From Acidibrevibacterium fodinaquatile (GTDB lineage: Bacteria; Pseudomonadota; Alphaproteobacteria; Acetobacterales; Acetobacteraceae), in contig NZ_CP029176.1 in NCBI RefSeq assembly GCF_003352165.1, positions 1-64,000 of the forward strand: a stretch of 64,000 nucleotides of DNA, given 5' to 3'. Under the pieces are notes generated by a model, which saw nothing but the letters and a program-made list of their open reading frames with translations, made no database searches and was not told where the DNA came from. A program made the position numbers and the translations under genes. Positions 16,389-24,614 of this stretch are shown piece by piece; positions within the stretch are counted from its first letter, which is position 1; each line of letters begins with the position of its first letter.

Positions 16389-17224
16389 CCGGCCTTGCCC
16401 CCCTCGTCGCACGCTATCGCGGCTTCATCGTCGATCTCTGGGGGGTGGTGCATGACGGAATCCGCCCCTATCCCGGCGCGGTGGATTGCTTGCGGCGTTT
16501 GCAGGATGCCGGAAAGCGGGTGGTGCTGCTTTCTAACGCGCCGCGCGTCGCAACCGTGGCACAAGCGGCGATGCGTGAGATGGGGATCAATGATGACCTT
16601 TATAACGGCATCATGACCAGCGGCGAGGCAACGCGCGACCGGCTCGCGCGGCGTGACGATCCGTTCTTCGCCGCGCTCGGGCGCCATCTCTATCATCTCG
16701 GCCCGGCACGCGACCGCAACGTCTTCGCCGGGCTCGATTACACCCCGGTCGCGACCCCCGAGGCGGCGGATTTCGTCGTCAATACCGGGCCCGACGAGAC
16801 CGCCGGCATGCTTGATCTCCCCGCTTATGAGGACATCCTCCGCGCCTGCCGGGCGCGCGATTTGCCCATGGTCTGCGCCAATCCCGATCTCGAGGTGATC
16901 CGCGACGGCGCCGCCGTGCTCTGCGCCGGCGCGCTCGCCCAGCGCTATGAGGCGCTCGGCGGCAAGGTGTCTTGGATCGGCAAGCCCGACCCCGCCATCT
17001 ATCAGCCGACATTGGCCATGCTCGGCTGCCCGCCGGAGACCGTGCTCGCGATCGGGGACGCGCTCCGCACCGACATCGCCGGGGCAAAGGCGGCCGGGCT
17101 CGCGAGCTGCTGGGTGATCGGCGGCATCCATAACGCGCTGCTCGGCAACCCGCAGGCGATCGAGGAGGCCGCCGCCGGCGAGGGTGTCACCCCGGTCGCC
17201 GTCATTCCGGCGCTCCGCTGGTAG
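16376..17224 (+). CDS. HAD-superfamily class IIA hydrolase (TIGR01459-like)
   Basis: The 282-residue protein is of the HAD IIA subfamily that includes NagD and phosphoglycolate phosphatase-like enzymes. Motif I reads VDLWGVVHDG, the form typical of the alphaproteobacterial TIGR01459 group. Motif II is VLLSNAPR, the cap domain contains FVVNTGPDET, and WIGKPDPAIY and AIGDALRTDIAGA supply motifs III and IV. In motif I the second Asp of the usual DxD is replaced by Trp, so ordinary phosphatase activity is uncertain; this is a family feature and not a local mutation. The start overlaps pyrD. Function is unassigned; the association with pyrD is the only contextual clue. Confidence 0.88.
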   Translation: MEHLTGLAPLVARYRGFIVDLWGVVHDGIRPYPGAVDCLRRLQDAGKRVVLLSNAPRVATVAQAAMREMGINDDLYNGIMTSGEATRDRLARRDDPFFAALGRHLYHLGPARDRNVFAGLDYTPVATPEAADFVVNTGPDETAGMLDLPAYEDILRACRARDLPMVCANPDLEVIRDGAAVLCAGALAQRYEALGGKVSWIGKPDPAIYQPTLAMLGCPPETVLAIGDALRTDIAGAKAAGLASCWVIGGIHNALLGNPQAIEEAAAGEGVTPVAVIPALRW

Positions 17225-17230
17225 AACGGA

Positions 17231-17266
17231 CAAAAGTTTTTTGGTTCTTTTTTTTCAAAAAAGAAC
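17231..17266 (+). repeat. T-rich hairpin repeat, copy C, between convergent genes
   Basis: T-run followed by a 10-bp stem, 17244-17253 with 17257-17266. About 40 bases match copy A with two extra Ts. It lies in the 49-base gap between the HAD gene and the leftward glycosyltransferase operon and probably serves as their shared 3' end. Confidence 0.75.
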
Positions 17267-17273
17267 GCGCTTC

Positions 17274-18554
17274 CTACCCTCTTCTTCCCGCCTTCGCCCG
17301 CGCGCGACGTGATGACGGGGCGAGCATTTCCGGCCGCGTCCCGGAGAGGCGCTCGATCAACCCGGCCATCGCGTCGAGATAATCGGCCATCGCGAGATGG
17401 CGTTCGGCATAGCGGCGCGCATTGGCGCGCAGGCGCGCCGAGAGCGCGCGGTCCTCGAGCACCGTGAGCACCCGCTCGGCGAGCCCGGCGGGGTCGAGGA
17501 AGGGGGTGAGGAGGCCGTTTTCGCCGTCGCGGATGAATTCGCGCACCGGCTCGGTATCGCTGCCGATCACCGCGCAGCCGCTGGCCAGCGCCTCGCGCAG
17601 CGACCAGGAGGCGACGAACGGGTAGGTGAGATAGACATGCGCGTCCGAGCGCTGCAAAAGCCGCCGGTAATCGCCGTAATCGATGCGCCCGACGAGATGG
17701 ACGCGGCGCTCGTCGAGCGAGGCTTTCACTTCATTGAAAAAAAAGTCCCGCCAGGTGCCATTGGCAAGCTTGGCGCCGTAGCTCACGCCGTCGCCGCCGA
17801 CCAGGATGACGCGGAGATCGCGCCGCGCGCGGAAAAGATGCGGCAACGCCCGCATCATGATGTGATAGCCGCGATAGGGTTCGAGATCGCGGGCGACGAA
17901 GGTCACCAGCTTTTCCCCTGGCGCGACGGTAACGTCCTTGAGCGCGAACGGGGTTTGCGCCGCCAGGGGGTCGGGCTGGCAGAGTTCGAGATCGGCGCCC
18001 TCGGGGACGATGGTGATGCGCGGGCGCGCCCATTCGGGGTAGGTCGCGTGCTGAAAGCGGGTCGGCGTCTGGCCATGGCCGGGGAGGTTGAGCGCCAGCA
18101 GATTGACCGTGTTCTTGACCCGGATATTGGACAGCATCTGGGGCGCGGTCGGAAACTCAGGGTCGAAGCCGACATCGAGCCCGTCAGTGTGATAGAAAAA
18201 CTCGAAATAGCCGAGCATCGGCACGCCCGGCCAGATGTCGCAGAGATCGAGCATTTCGCCCCAGCCGTGATGGCCGATGATGATGTCGGGCTGAAAGCCG
18301 AGCCCGCGCAATTGCGCGGCGGCCCGCGCCACCGCTTCGGCGCGGATCATCGCCGGCTCGAGTTCGCGCAAGTTGCGGTGCGCGTCCTGGCTCGGCTCGC
18401 GGCCGAGGCGATAGACGAGCTTGCGCACCCCAGCAATCATATTCTGGTTGTCGTCGGTCAGAAATAGAATTTCGTGCCGCTTCGTCGCCGCCAGATAGCG
18501 CAGCAGATGAAGATATTGGCCGGGGAAATTCTGGTGGACGAAGAGGAATTTCAC
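17274..18554 (-). CDS. GT4-type glycosyltransferase
   Basis: The 426-residue protein is a GT-B fold glycosyltransferase of the GT4 type, retaining, cytosolic or membrane-peripheral. N-terminal FLFVHQNFPGQY is a characteristic opening of one GT4 branch. The middle has IIIGHHGWGEM and IVPEGADLELC. The C-terminal domain has FVARDLEPYRGYHIMM, ILVGGDGVSYG and the donor-binding stretch FVASWSLREALASGCAVIGSDTE split over 325-350. The tail is basic. It is the last gene of the six-gene leftward secretion/glycosylation operon, nine bases after the ChW-like gene. Donor and acceptor are unknown; from context it may modify the exported product or a surface glycan. Confidence 0.88.
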   Translation of the reverse strand: MKFLFVHQNFPGQYLHLLRYLAATKRHEILFLTDDNQNMIAGVRKLVYRLGREPSQDAHRNLRELEPAMIRAEAVARAAAQLRGLGFQPDIIIGHHGWGEMLDLCDIWPGVPMLGYFEFFYHTDGLDVGFDPEFPTAPQMLSNIRVKNTVNLLALNLPGHGQTPTRFQHATYPEWARPRITIVPEGADLELCQPDPLAAQTPFALKDVTVAPGEKLVTFVARDLEPYRGYHIMMRALPHLFRARRDLRVILVGGDGVSYGAKLANGTWRDFFFNEVKASLDERRVHLVGRIDYGDYRRLLQRSDAHVYLTYPFVASWSLREALASGCAVIGSDTEPVREFIRDGENGLLTPFLDPAGLAERVLTVLEDRALSARLRANARRYAERHLAMADYLDAMAGLIERLSGTRPEMLAPSSRRARAKAGRRG

Positions 18555-18563
18555 GCCGCGCCG

Positions 18564-19649
18564 TTACCGTCCGCGTCGGGGGGGTGCCGCTTTGCCGGCG
18601 CGGCCGGGTTTGGCGGCCGGTTTTGCCGGCGCCTTGCCGGGCGCGGGTTTTGCCGGAGGTTTCGCCGGCGGAGATTTCGCCGCCGCCGGCTTGGCCGGTG
18701 CCTCGCCACCGCTGCCCGCCTGACGCCGCTGCAAAACGATCTGAAACGCTTCCAAGGGCGCCAAGCTTTCGGCCTCGCAGGCCTCGCCATCCGCGACCGG
18801 GCCGATCGCGGTGCCGTCAACGAAGGTTGCGGAATAGGTGCAGCGATGGGTCTCGCGGGCCTTGCCCCGCAGCCGCACACGCAGCCCGAGCAGCGGCAGC
18901 GCCATGCCGCGGCTGCCGCAGAGCTGCCCGCCCTCGACCCAGGGCGAGAGCCAACCCCGCCCGAGCACCGCCTGATATTCGATGTCCGCCGGCGCCACCT
19001 CGCCGCGCGGCGAAAGCGCGAATCCCTCGACCCAGCGCTTGCTGCCGCGATCGCCGATCCACTCGCCGAGCATCGCGCCGATATCGCCGCGGAGCTGAAC
19101 ATGCGCTGCGATCTCGAAATTGCCGTGCAGTGGCAGCGCCGCGCCGGCCGGCGCCACACCCGGCGCGGCGCCAGCGGGAGGCACCACCGGCGCCGCGGCG
19201 CCGGGGGCGAGCGGCGGGCGGCGCGGGTCGGCGACGGCCGGCATGGCGCGGCCAGCGGCAGGCGCGCCGGCGGCCTCCTCGGCCAGCCGCAGGACCTGCA
19301 GGCGCGGGGCGTTTTCCGGCCCGCCCGGGGCCTGATAGATCGTCACCAGAATCTGCGCCGGCCCCTCGCTCACCCGCACGAGGGCGGCATCGGCGGCGCC
19401 GCTCAGCCAGCCATCGGGCCGAAACGCGGTGATGCTCACCGCCTGCGGCCGGCTGGCAGCCCCGGGCGGCAGCGAAATCCGCACCCCAGGCAGGCCCGAC
19501 CCGTCCTCGTTACGCTTGGCGCCGGGGGTCTGGACGATGCAGAAAAGCCCCGTCTCCAACGTCATCAAATGCCCCGAAACACGCAATTCGGAAAACATCT
19601 TTTGGCCGAGCTTGGCGGTGGGCGCGGCGGCGGCGGTGGCGTCTGACAT
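18564..19649 (-). CDS. ChW-like domain protein with Lys/Pro/Ala-rich tail
   Basis: The 361-residue protein has no signal peptide or membrane segment. The N-terminal part (1-125) is beta-rich and unfamiliar. A Pro/Ala-rich linker spans about 130-175. Residues about 180-310 carry tryptophan-centred units resembling clostridial hydrophobic-W (ChW) repeats, including GEWIGD-WVEGF and GRGWLSPWVEGGQLCGSRG followed by a LPLLGLRVRL strand. The last 45 residues are almost only Pro, Ala, Lys, Gly and Arg, like a histone-H1 tail. I use ATG 19649, the first after the upstream stop that leaves a sensible N-terminus. It sits between two glycosyltransferase genes (gaps 19 and 9 bases). Function unknown; it could be a carbohydrate-binding partner of the transferases, or a cargo. 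The ChW resemblance is by eye. Confidence 0.7.
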   Translation of the reverse strand: MSDATAAAAPTAKLGQKMFSELRVSGHLMTLETGLFCIVQTPGAKRNEDGSGLPGVRISLPPGAASRPQAVSITAFRPDGWLSGAADAALVRVSEGPAQILVTIYQAPGGPENAPRLQVLRLAEEAAGAPAAGRAMPAVADPRRPPLAPGAAAPVVPPAGAAPGVAPAGAALPLHGNFEIAAHVQLRGDIGAMLGEWIGDRGSKRWVEGFALSPRGEVAPADIEYQAVLGRGWLSPWVEGGQLCGSRGMALPLLGLRVRLRGKARETHRCTYSATFVDGTAIGPVADGEACEAESLAPLEAFQIVLQRRQAGSGGEAPAKPAAAKSPPAKPPAKPAPGKAPAKPAAKPGRAGKAAPPRRGR

Positions 19650-19668
19650 TGCGTGTATCCCCGCTCTG

Positions 19669-22600
19669 TTAGAGAGGTAACGATTTTGACGAGGGTCGAT
19701 GTATTTCTCTAGCGGTATCAAGCGGATCAGTAAACCGCGTTGATCGCGCCGCAATCTCGGCCGCGTGCAGCAAGGCGTTATTCACCGCCGGCGCCGGCAA
19801 ATCAAGCCCGAGCAACAGGCCGCGTCCCGAAGCCCGGATACGTTCGGCCTGGGCGCCGAGATCGAAGGCGACGACGAAAAGCCCGGCGCGCCAGAGTTCA
19901 CTCAGCGTATAACACCAGGTTTCAGGCACGACCGAGGGCAGGAAGCCGAGCGCGCCACCTTGGCGCGCGATCAGCGCGACCGCTTCGGCAGGCTGGTAAT
20001 CGCCGGTGATGAAGACTTTTCCGGTGGCGAGCAGGGCCTCGTCGCCGGTGGTGACGCCGACGACGGTGAAGGCGAGTGGCAAATCCCGCGCGCGCGCATC
20101 GAGGGCGCAGGCGAGCAGCCGCCGATAGCCCTTTTCGACGCCGATCGCGCCAGCGAGAACGACGCGCAACACCCCCGCCGCGGGCGGGATAGCGGCCGGT
20201 GTGGCCGCAACGAGGGTTTCCTCCCAAGGGTGCACCTCGGGCCGCAAGGCCGGGAAATGCCGGGTCAGCCGGGCCGCGACATCGGCCGCCGGCACCACCA
20301 CCCGCGTCGCCGCGGCGAGCATGCGGGCCGAGCGCAGGCGGAGCGCCGGGGCGTCGATCTCCTCCTCGATCTCGCGCCCGGCCTCGGCGACGCACGCGGC
20401 GCACGCGGCAACCGGCGGCTCGCCGCAATAGCGCCCCTCCGCGCCGAGCAGCTTGATGCGCGGGCAAAGCCACGCGTAATCATGCACATGCACCTCATGG
20501 GGGCGCCCAAGAGCGCGGCAGAGGGCGAGCACCGCGTCATGGTCATGCCCGAGCAGGTGATGGATCTCGATCGCCCGCACCGTCTCCGCCCGCAGCAGCG
20601 CGAGGAGATCGCTGGTCTCGCGCGGCAGGTCGAAGCCGAGATCGGGATAGTCATCCGCCGCCTCGGCGCGGGTGAGATAGGAGCGGTTGACGCCGGCCTC
20701 CGCGCGCGGGCTGCCGCGCAGCAGAACGACCCGCCACCCTGCCGCCGCCAGCGCCTGCGCCCGCGCCATGACCCGCGTCTCGACGCCGCCGCCACGATCA
20801 TGCGTGATGAGGAGGGCTGCTCGCATGGCGCGCCCGCGGGTTGCGATGAAGCGGGCGCGATCGAAGCGCCGCCGCGCCGGGGCGAGCGGGTCGGCGGCGA
20901 CATAATCGGCGATCAGCGCGTCATAGCCGGGATGGAGCCGCGCCAGAGTAGCGGCGTTGCGGGCGCGAAGCGCCGCTTGGCCGGCGCCAAAGGAAACGCC
21001 GCCGCGGTGGGCAACGAACACCCCGGTCGCCGCCACATGCCGCCAGCCAAGCGCGCGGGCGCGGAGGCAAAAATCATTCTCCTCGCCATACCCCTGGGCG
21101 AAGACATCCTCGCGCAACAGCCCGACCTGATCGAGTGCGGCGCGGCGGAGATAAAGACAAAATCCGACGCCAACCGGGATTTCGACGACCTTGCCGCGGC
21201 CGGCGCGCGCGGCAAGCGCGGCGAGACGCCCCGTTTCCGCAAGATCGGGCATCGGATTGCCCCTCTCGCGCCGTGGGTAGCTCAGCAGCGTCGCGTCATT
21301 GGAAAACGGCGTTGCGGTCGCGATCGCCGGTTCGGCGTAGGCAGCGTCGCGCAGCCCGCCGAGCCAGTTTCCGGCGACCAGGGTGTCGCTGTTGAGCAGC
21401 ACCACGTCATCGCGGCCGGCGGCGCGAATGCCGGCATTGGCGGCGCCGGGAAAGCCGCGATTGCGCGCAAGGCGGATGAGGGTGATACGGCGGGCGCGGG
21501 CCAGCCGCGCGAGCGCCAGCACCAATTCCGGCTCCGGGCTCGCATCCTCGACCACGATGATCCGGGTTGCCTCCCGACGCGCGGCGAAGAGTCTCGCGAG
21601 ACAAGCGAGGGTCTCGGCGACCCCGCGATAGACCGGCACGACGATGCTCACCCGGCGCGGGCGGGCGCGGCGGCGCTCGGCGGGCTCGCCACGGAGATCG
21701 GCATGGATCGCAGCCCGCGCGGCGAAGGCCGAACGCCCCGCGCGACGGCCATCCTTGCCTGCCATCCCCCCTGTCGCGCGCGCCACGGCACGCGCCTCGG
21801 CCATCGCGCTCGCCCGTTCGGCGCCGGGGTCGAGGGGGCTTCCGAGCAAATCGCGGCCGTCGCCATCGCGAAGTGACAGCGGCACGGCGGCGTGCGCGAA
21901 CCGCGCCGCCGGCACGAAGAAGCCGCGCGGCCGCGCGAGCGGGGTCGCGCCAGAGACGGCGATCGTGGTGTCGGTCGCGGCGAGGCGCGCGATCAGACGG
22001 CCATCGCGGTCATGAAGGAAAAGCCACGGCATCGCGTCGGGGTCGGCGGGATGCCAGGCCCAGCCGGTGAGATTGCCGTTTTCTTCTCTCACCACCCCTT
22101 CGATCCGGCGCAAGGCGGCGAGCCGGATCGGGCTGCCGAGCAATGCCGTGCCGTCCGCCAGCGTCACCGCGAGTTCGCGCCCGCCGAGCAACGCGGCGCC
22201 GAGCCGCGCCCGCCCCTGTCGCCAGCGGAGCGCGCACGCGACGCCATCGCAGGCGACGCGAAGCCCGGCCGGCGCGAGGTGGGAGGCGACCATCAGCGTG
22301 CCGCCGCTCAGCATCGCACACCAGCCCGGCGCGCCGACCGCCGCCGCGATCCGATCCGCCCCCTGCGCGAGATGGGCATCGATCGGCCCGGCATGGCCGG
22401 AAAACGCCGCGGCCAATGCCTGCGCCGCGCCCGCGACCTCGCCGTCCTGAAGCCGCGCCGAGGCGAGCCCGATCCAGGCGACGCGCAGATCGAACCGCGC
22501 CGCGATCTCAGCGAGCGGTTTTGCCTGCCCGGGTTCGCCCTGCCCGAGGCGGGCGAGGGCGAGGGCGAGGCGCGCGGTTTCATCGCGCGGCGCGATCCGT

Positions 22601-22776
22601 GCCGCGCGTTCGAGCCAGCGGAGCGCGGCAGCGCCATCACCGGCCGCCAAAGCCGCTTCGCCGCGGTCGAGCGCCGCCCGCGCCGTCTCCGCTTGGCGCG
22701 CGGCGAAGGCTGCTGCCAGCGCCGCCGCTTTGGCCCGCAGCGAAGCTGGAGAGGCGTTGCGCGGGCCGTCCGTCAC
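19669..22776 (-). CDS. TPR-GT2-GT4 multidomain glycosyltransferase
   Basis: This 1,035-residue protein joins three units. Residues about 20-130 are helical TPR-like repeats. About 130-370 is a beta-rich region with the segment GNLTGWAWHP, seen also in other multidomain glycosyltransferases. About 376-640 is a GT2 domain with SIVVPVYRG, VVEDASPE, the metal-binding LNSDT at 461-465 and GEENDF at 564-569. From 650 on there is a GT4 domain with DRGGGVETR, HVHDYAWLCPR and a cysteine set (Cys771, 784, 792, 795) that may bind zinc. Two transfer steps by one polypeptide are therefore likely. It follows the SEL1 gene by 40 bases. Substrate unknown; polysaccharide or protein glycan assembly is inferred. 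Confidence 0.88.
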   Translation of the reverse strand: MTDGPRNASPASLRAKAAALAAAFAARQAETARAALDRGEAALAAGDGAAALRWLERAARIAPRDETARLALALARLGQGEPGQAKPLAEIAARFDLRVAWIGLASARLQDGEVAGAAQALAAAFSGHAGPIDAHLAQGADRIAAAVGAPGWCAMLSGGTLMVASHLAPAGLRVACDGVACALRWRQGRARLGAALLGGRELAVTLADGTALLGSPIRLAALRRIEGVVREENGNLTGWAWHPADPDAMPWLFLHDRDGRLIARLAATDTTIAVSGATPLARPRGFFVPAARFAHAAVPLSLRDGDGRDLLGSPLDPGAERASAMAEARAVARATGGMAGKDGRRAGRSAFAARAAIHADLRGEPAERRRARPRRVSIVVPVYRGVAETLACLARLFAARREATRIIVVEDASPEPELVLALARLARARRITLIRLARNRGFPGAANAGIRAAGRDDVVLLNSDTLVAGNWLGGLRDAAYAEPAIATATPFSNDATLLSYPRRERGNPMPDLAETGRLAALAARAGRGKVVEIPVGVGFCLYLRRAALDQVGLLREDVFAQGYGEENDFCLRARALGWRHVAATGVFVAHRGGVSFGAGQAALRARNAATLARLHPGYDALIADYVAADPLAPARRRFDRARFIATRGRAMRAALLITHDRGGGVETRVMARAQALAAAGWRVVLLRGSPRAEAGVNRSYLTRAEAADDYPDLGFDLPRETSDLLALLRAETVRAIEIHHLLGHDHDAVLALCRALGRPHEVHVHDYAWLCPRIKLLGAEGRYCGEPPVAACAACVAEAGREIEEEIDAPALRLRSARMLAAATRVVVPAADVAARLTRHFPALRPEVHPWEETLVAATPAAIPPAAGVLRVVLAGAIGVEKGYRRLLACALDARARDLPLAFTVVGVTTGDEALLATGKVFITGDYQPAEAVALIARQGGALGFLPSVVPETWCYTLSELWRAGLFVVAFDLGAQAERIRASGRGLLLGLDLPAPAVNNALLHAAEIAARSTRFTDPLDTAREIHRPSSKSLPL

Positions 22777-22816
22777 GCCGGAAGCCGCCGCTTCGGCCGG
22801 CCGCGCGCCAGCACGC

Positions 22817-24598
22817 TCAGGCGCTTTGCTTGGCGTCGCGCGGCGCCGGCGCCTCGGCCGGTGGCGGGAGATGGGCGAGGTCGCCGGCCGCTTCGGTTAT
22901 TCCTTGCGCCACCGCCCGCTCCAGCCATTGCCGCGCCTCCTTCGGATCCTGGCGCCCGGCGAGGCCGCGCGCGAGGTAGCGGCCGAGCATCATCTGCGCG
23001 TGGCCATGGCCGCGTTCGGCGGCGCGGCGAAACCAGAGCGCGGCCTCGGCGCGATCGCTCGGCACGTCGTGGCCGCCGCCCAGCATCGCCCCGATCGCGA
23101 ACATGGCGCCGACATGGCCGTGCTCGGCGGCGCGCCGGAACCAGCCGAGCGCCGCCGGGTGATCCTGCTGGCCGCCGGCGCCGCTGACCAGCAGCTCGGC
23201 CAGCGCGACCTGTGCCTCGACCATGCCGGCCTCGGCGGCGCGGGTGATCCAGGCGGTGCCTTCGGTGGGATCGGGGGCGACGCCGCGACCCTCGATGAGC
23301 ATGCGGCCATACCAATATTGCGCGTTGGCGATACCATCGGCGGCGCGGCGCATCCATTGCGCCGCTTGGCGATCATCGCGCTCGACGCCAACCCCTTCGG
23401 CGAGGCAGACGCCGAAATTGAACGCCGCCACCAGATCGCCGGCCAGCGCCGCCTCCTCGAACCATTCCCGGGTGCGCGCGCGCTCTTCCGGCCCGGCCGT
23501 GCCCTGGCGCACCAGATTGGCGAGTTCGGCCTTCGCCTGCGCGTCTCCCGCCTCGGCCGAAACCCGGAACCAGCGCGCCGCTTCCTGCGGGTCGCGGGCG
23601 GTGCCGGCGCCGGTCAGATGCATGAGCCCGAGGGCACGCGCCGCGGTGCGATGGCCGGCTTCGGCGGCGCGACGAAACCACAGCGCCGCCTCGGCGTAAT
23701 TGGGCGGCAATTCGCCGCCGCGGGCATAGAGATCGCCGACCACGGCCGCCGCCTCGGCATCGCCGGCGAGGGCGGCGCGACGCAGCCAGGATTCGCCTTC
23801 TTGCACGTTTTTCGCAACACCGCGGCCTTCAAGGAGCGCAAGACCAAGCCGCGCCTGCGCCGGGCGCACCCCTTTTTCGGCGGCGGCACGATAAAAGCCG
23901 ATCGCTTTGGCCGGGTCGCGCGCGACCCCGTCGCCACGGTCATGCATTTCACCGAGGAGATATTGCGCGCTCGCGAGCCCGGCCGCCGCCGCCGCCGCCA
24001 ATTGCGCCGCCGCTTCACGGAACGCCGCCGCGTCGGGGGTTCCACGCAGCAAGGCGAGCGCGAGGCCGAGCCGCCCCTGCGGCGAGCCGGCTTCGGCGGC
24101 GCGGCGATACCATTCCTTCGCCGCCGCGAGATCGCGGCCCGCTTCCGGGCCGGAGGTGAGAATATAGGCGAGCAGCGCTTGGCCATCGGCGGAGCCGGCT
24201 TCGGCGGCGCGTTCGGCCCAAAGGCGTGCTGCGGCAAAATCCGGCGCGCCGACCTGCGCGGCGCCGCGCGGGCGGGTCAGCGTCGCGGCGGCGATGCCGT
24301 CGTCAGCGCCGAGGCCGCGCAGGTAAATCGTCGCGAGCAACGCCTGCGCCTCGACGAAGCCTTGCTCGGCGGCGGCGCGGAGCCAGCGCGCCGCCTCGCT
24401 CGCGCTCGCCGGCACGCCGCTCGCTTCGAGGTAGCAGCGTCCGACCCGGTATTGCGCTTCGGCGAGCCCAGCGGCGGCGGCGCGGGCGAGCAGCGGAAAA
24501 GCACGGTCCCAGCGCCCCCCCTCGCCCCATTCGAGCGCGAGACGCAAGCCGGCGCGCGGCGACCACAGACTCTGAAGGCGCGTGAGGAACCCGGCCAT
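22817..24598 (-). CDS. SEL1-repeat protein
   Basis: The 593-residue protein is built almost wholly of SEL1-type helical repeats, about fifteen units of 32-38 residues with the pattern A-x-x-W-F/Y-R-R-A-A-E-x-G followed by A-Q-x-x-L-G. Such solenoids scaffold protein complexes. I see no signal peptide, so it is likely cytosolic and may hold the neighbouring glycosyltransferases or the substrate near the exporter. A weaker unit near residues 165-205 carries an Ala-rich replacement. The C-terminus is Pro/Ala-rich. It starts 16 bases after the HlyD stop and is clearly part of the same message. Confidence 0.9.
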   Translation of the reverse strand: MAGFLTRLQSLWSPRAGLRLALEWGEGGRWDRAFPLLARAAAAGLAEAQYRVGRCYLEASGVPASASEAARWLRAAAEQGFVEAQALLATIYLRGLGADDGIAAATLTRPRGAAQVGAPDFAAARLWAERAAEAGSADGQALLAYILTSGPEAGRDLAAAKEWYRRAAEAGSPQGRLGLALALLRGTPDAAAFREAAAQLAAAAAAGLASAQYLLGEMHDRGDGVARDPAKAIGFYRAAAEKGVRPAQARLGLALLEGRGVAKNVQEGESWLRRAALAGDAEAAAVVGDLYARGGELPPNYAEAALWFRRAAEAGHRTAARALGLMHLTGAGTARDPQEAARWFRVSAEAGDAQAKAELANLVRQGTAGPEERARTREWFEEAALAGDLVAAFNFGVCLAEGVGVERDDRQAAQWMRRAADGIANAQYWYGRMLIEGRGVAPDPTEGTAWITRAAEAGMVEAQVALAELLVSGAGGQQDHPAALGWFRRAAEHGHVGAMFAIGAMLGGGHDVPSDRAEAALWFRRAAERGHGHAQMMLGRYLARGLAGRQDPKEARQWLERAVAQGITEAAGDLAHLPPPAEAPAPRDAKQSA

Positions 24599-24614
24599 GA
24601 AGTGGCTTATCGCT

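Noticed and set aside
22817-24598. Direct DNA repeats in the SEL1 gene as a possible repeat array
   Set aside because: The periodicity is at protein level (SEL1 units of 32-38 residues) with diverged DNA; not a CRISPR or satellite.
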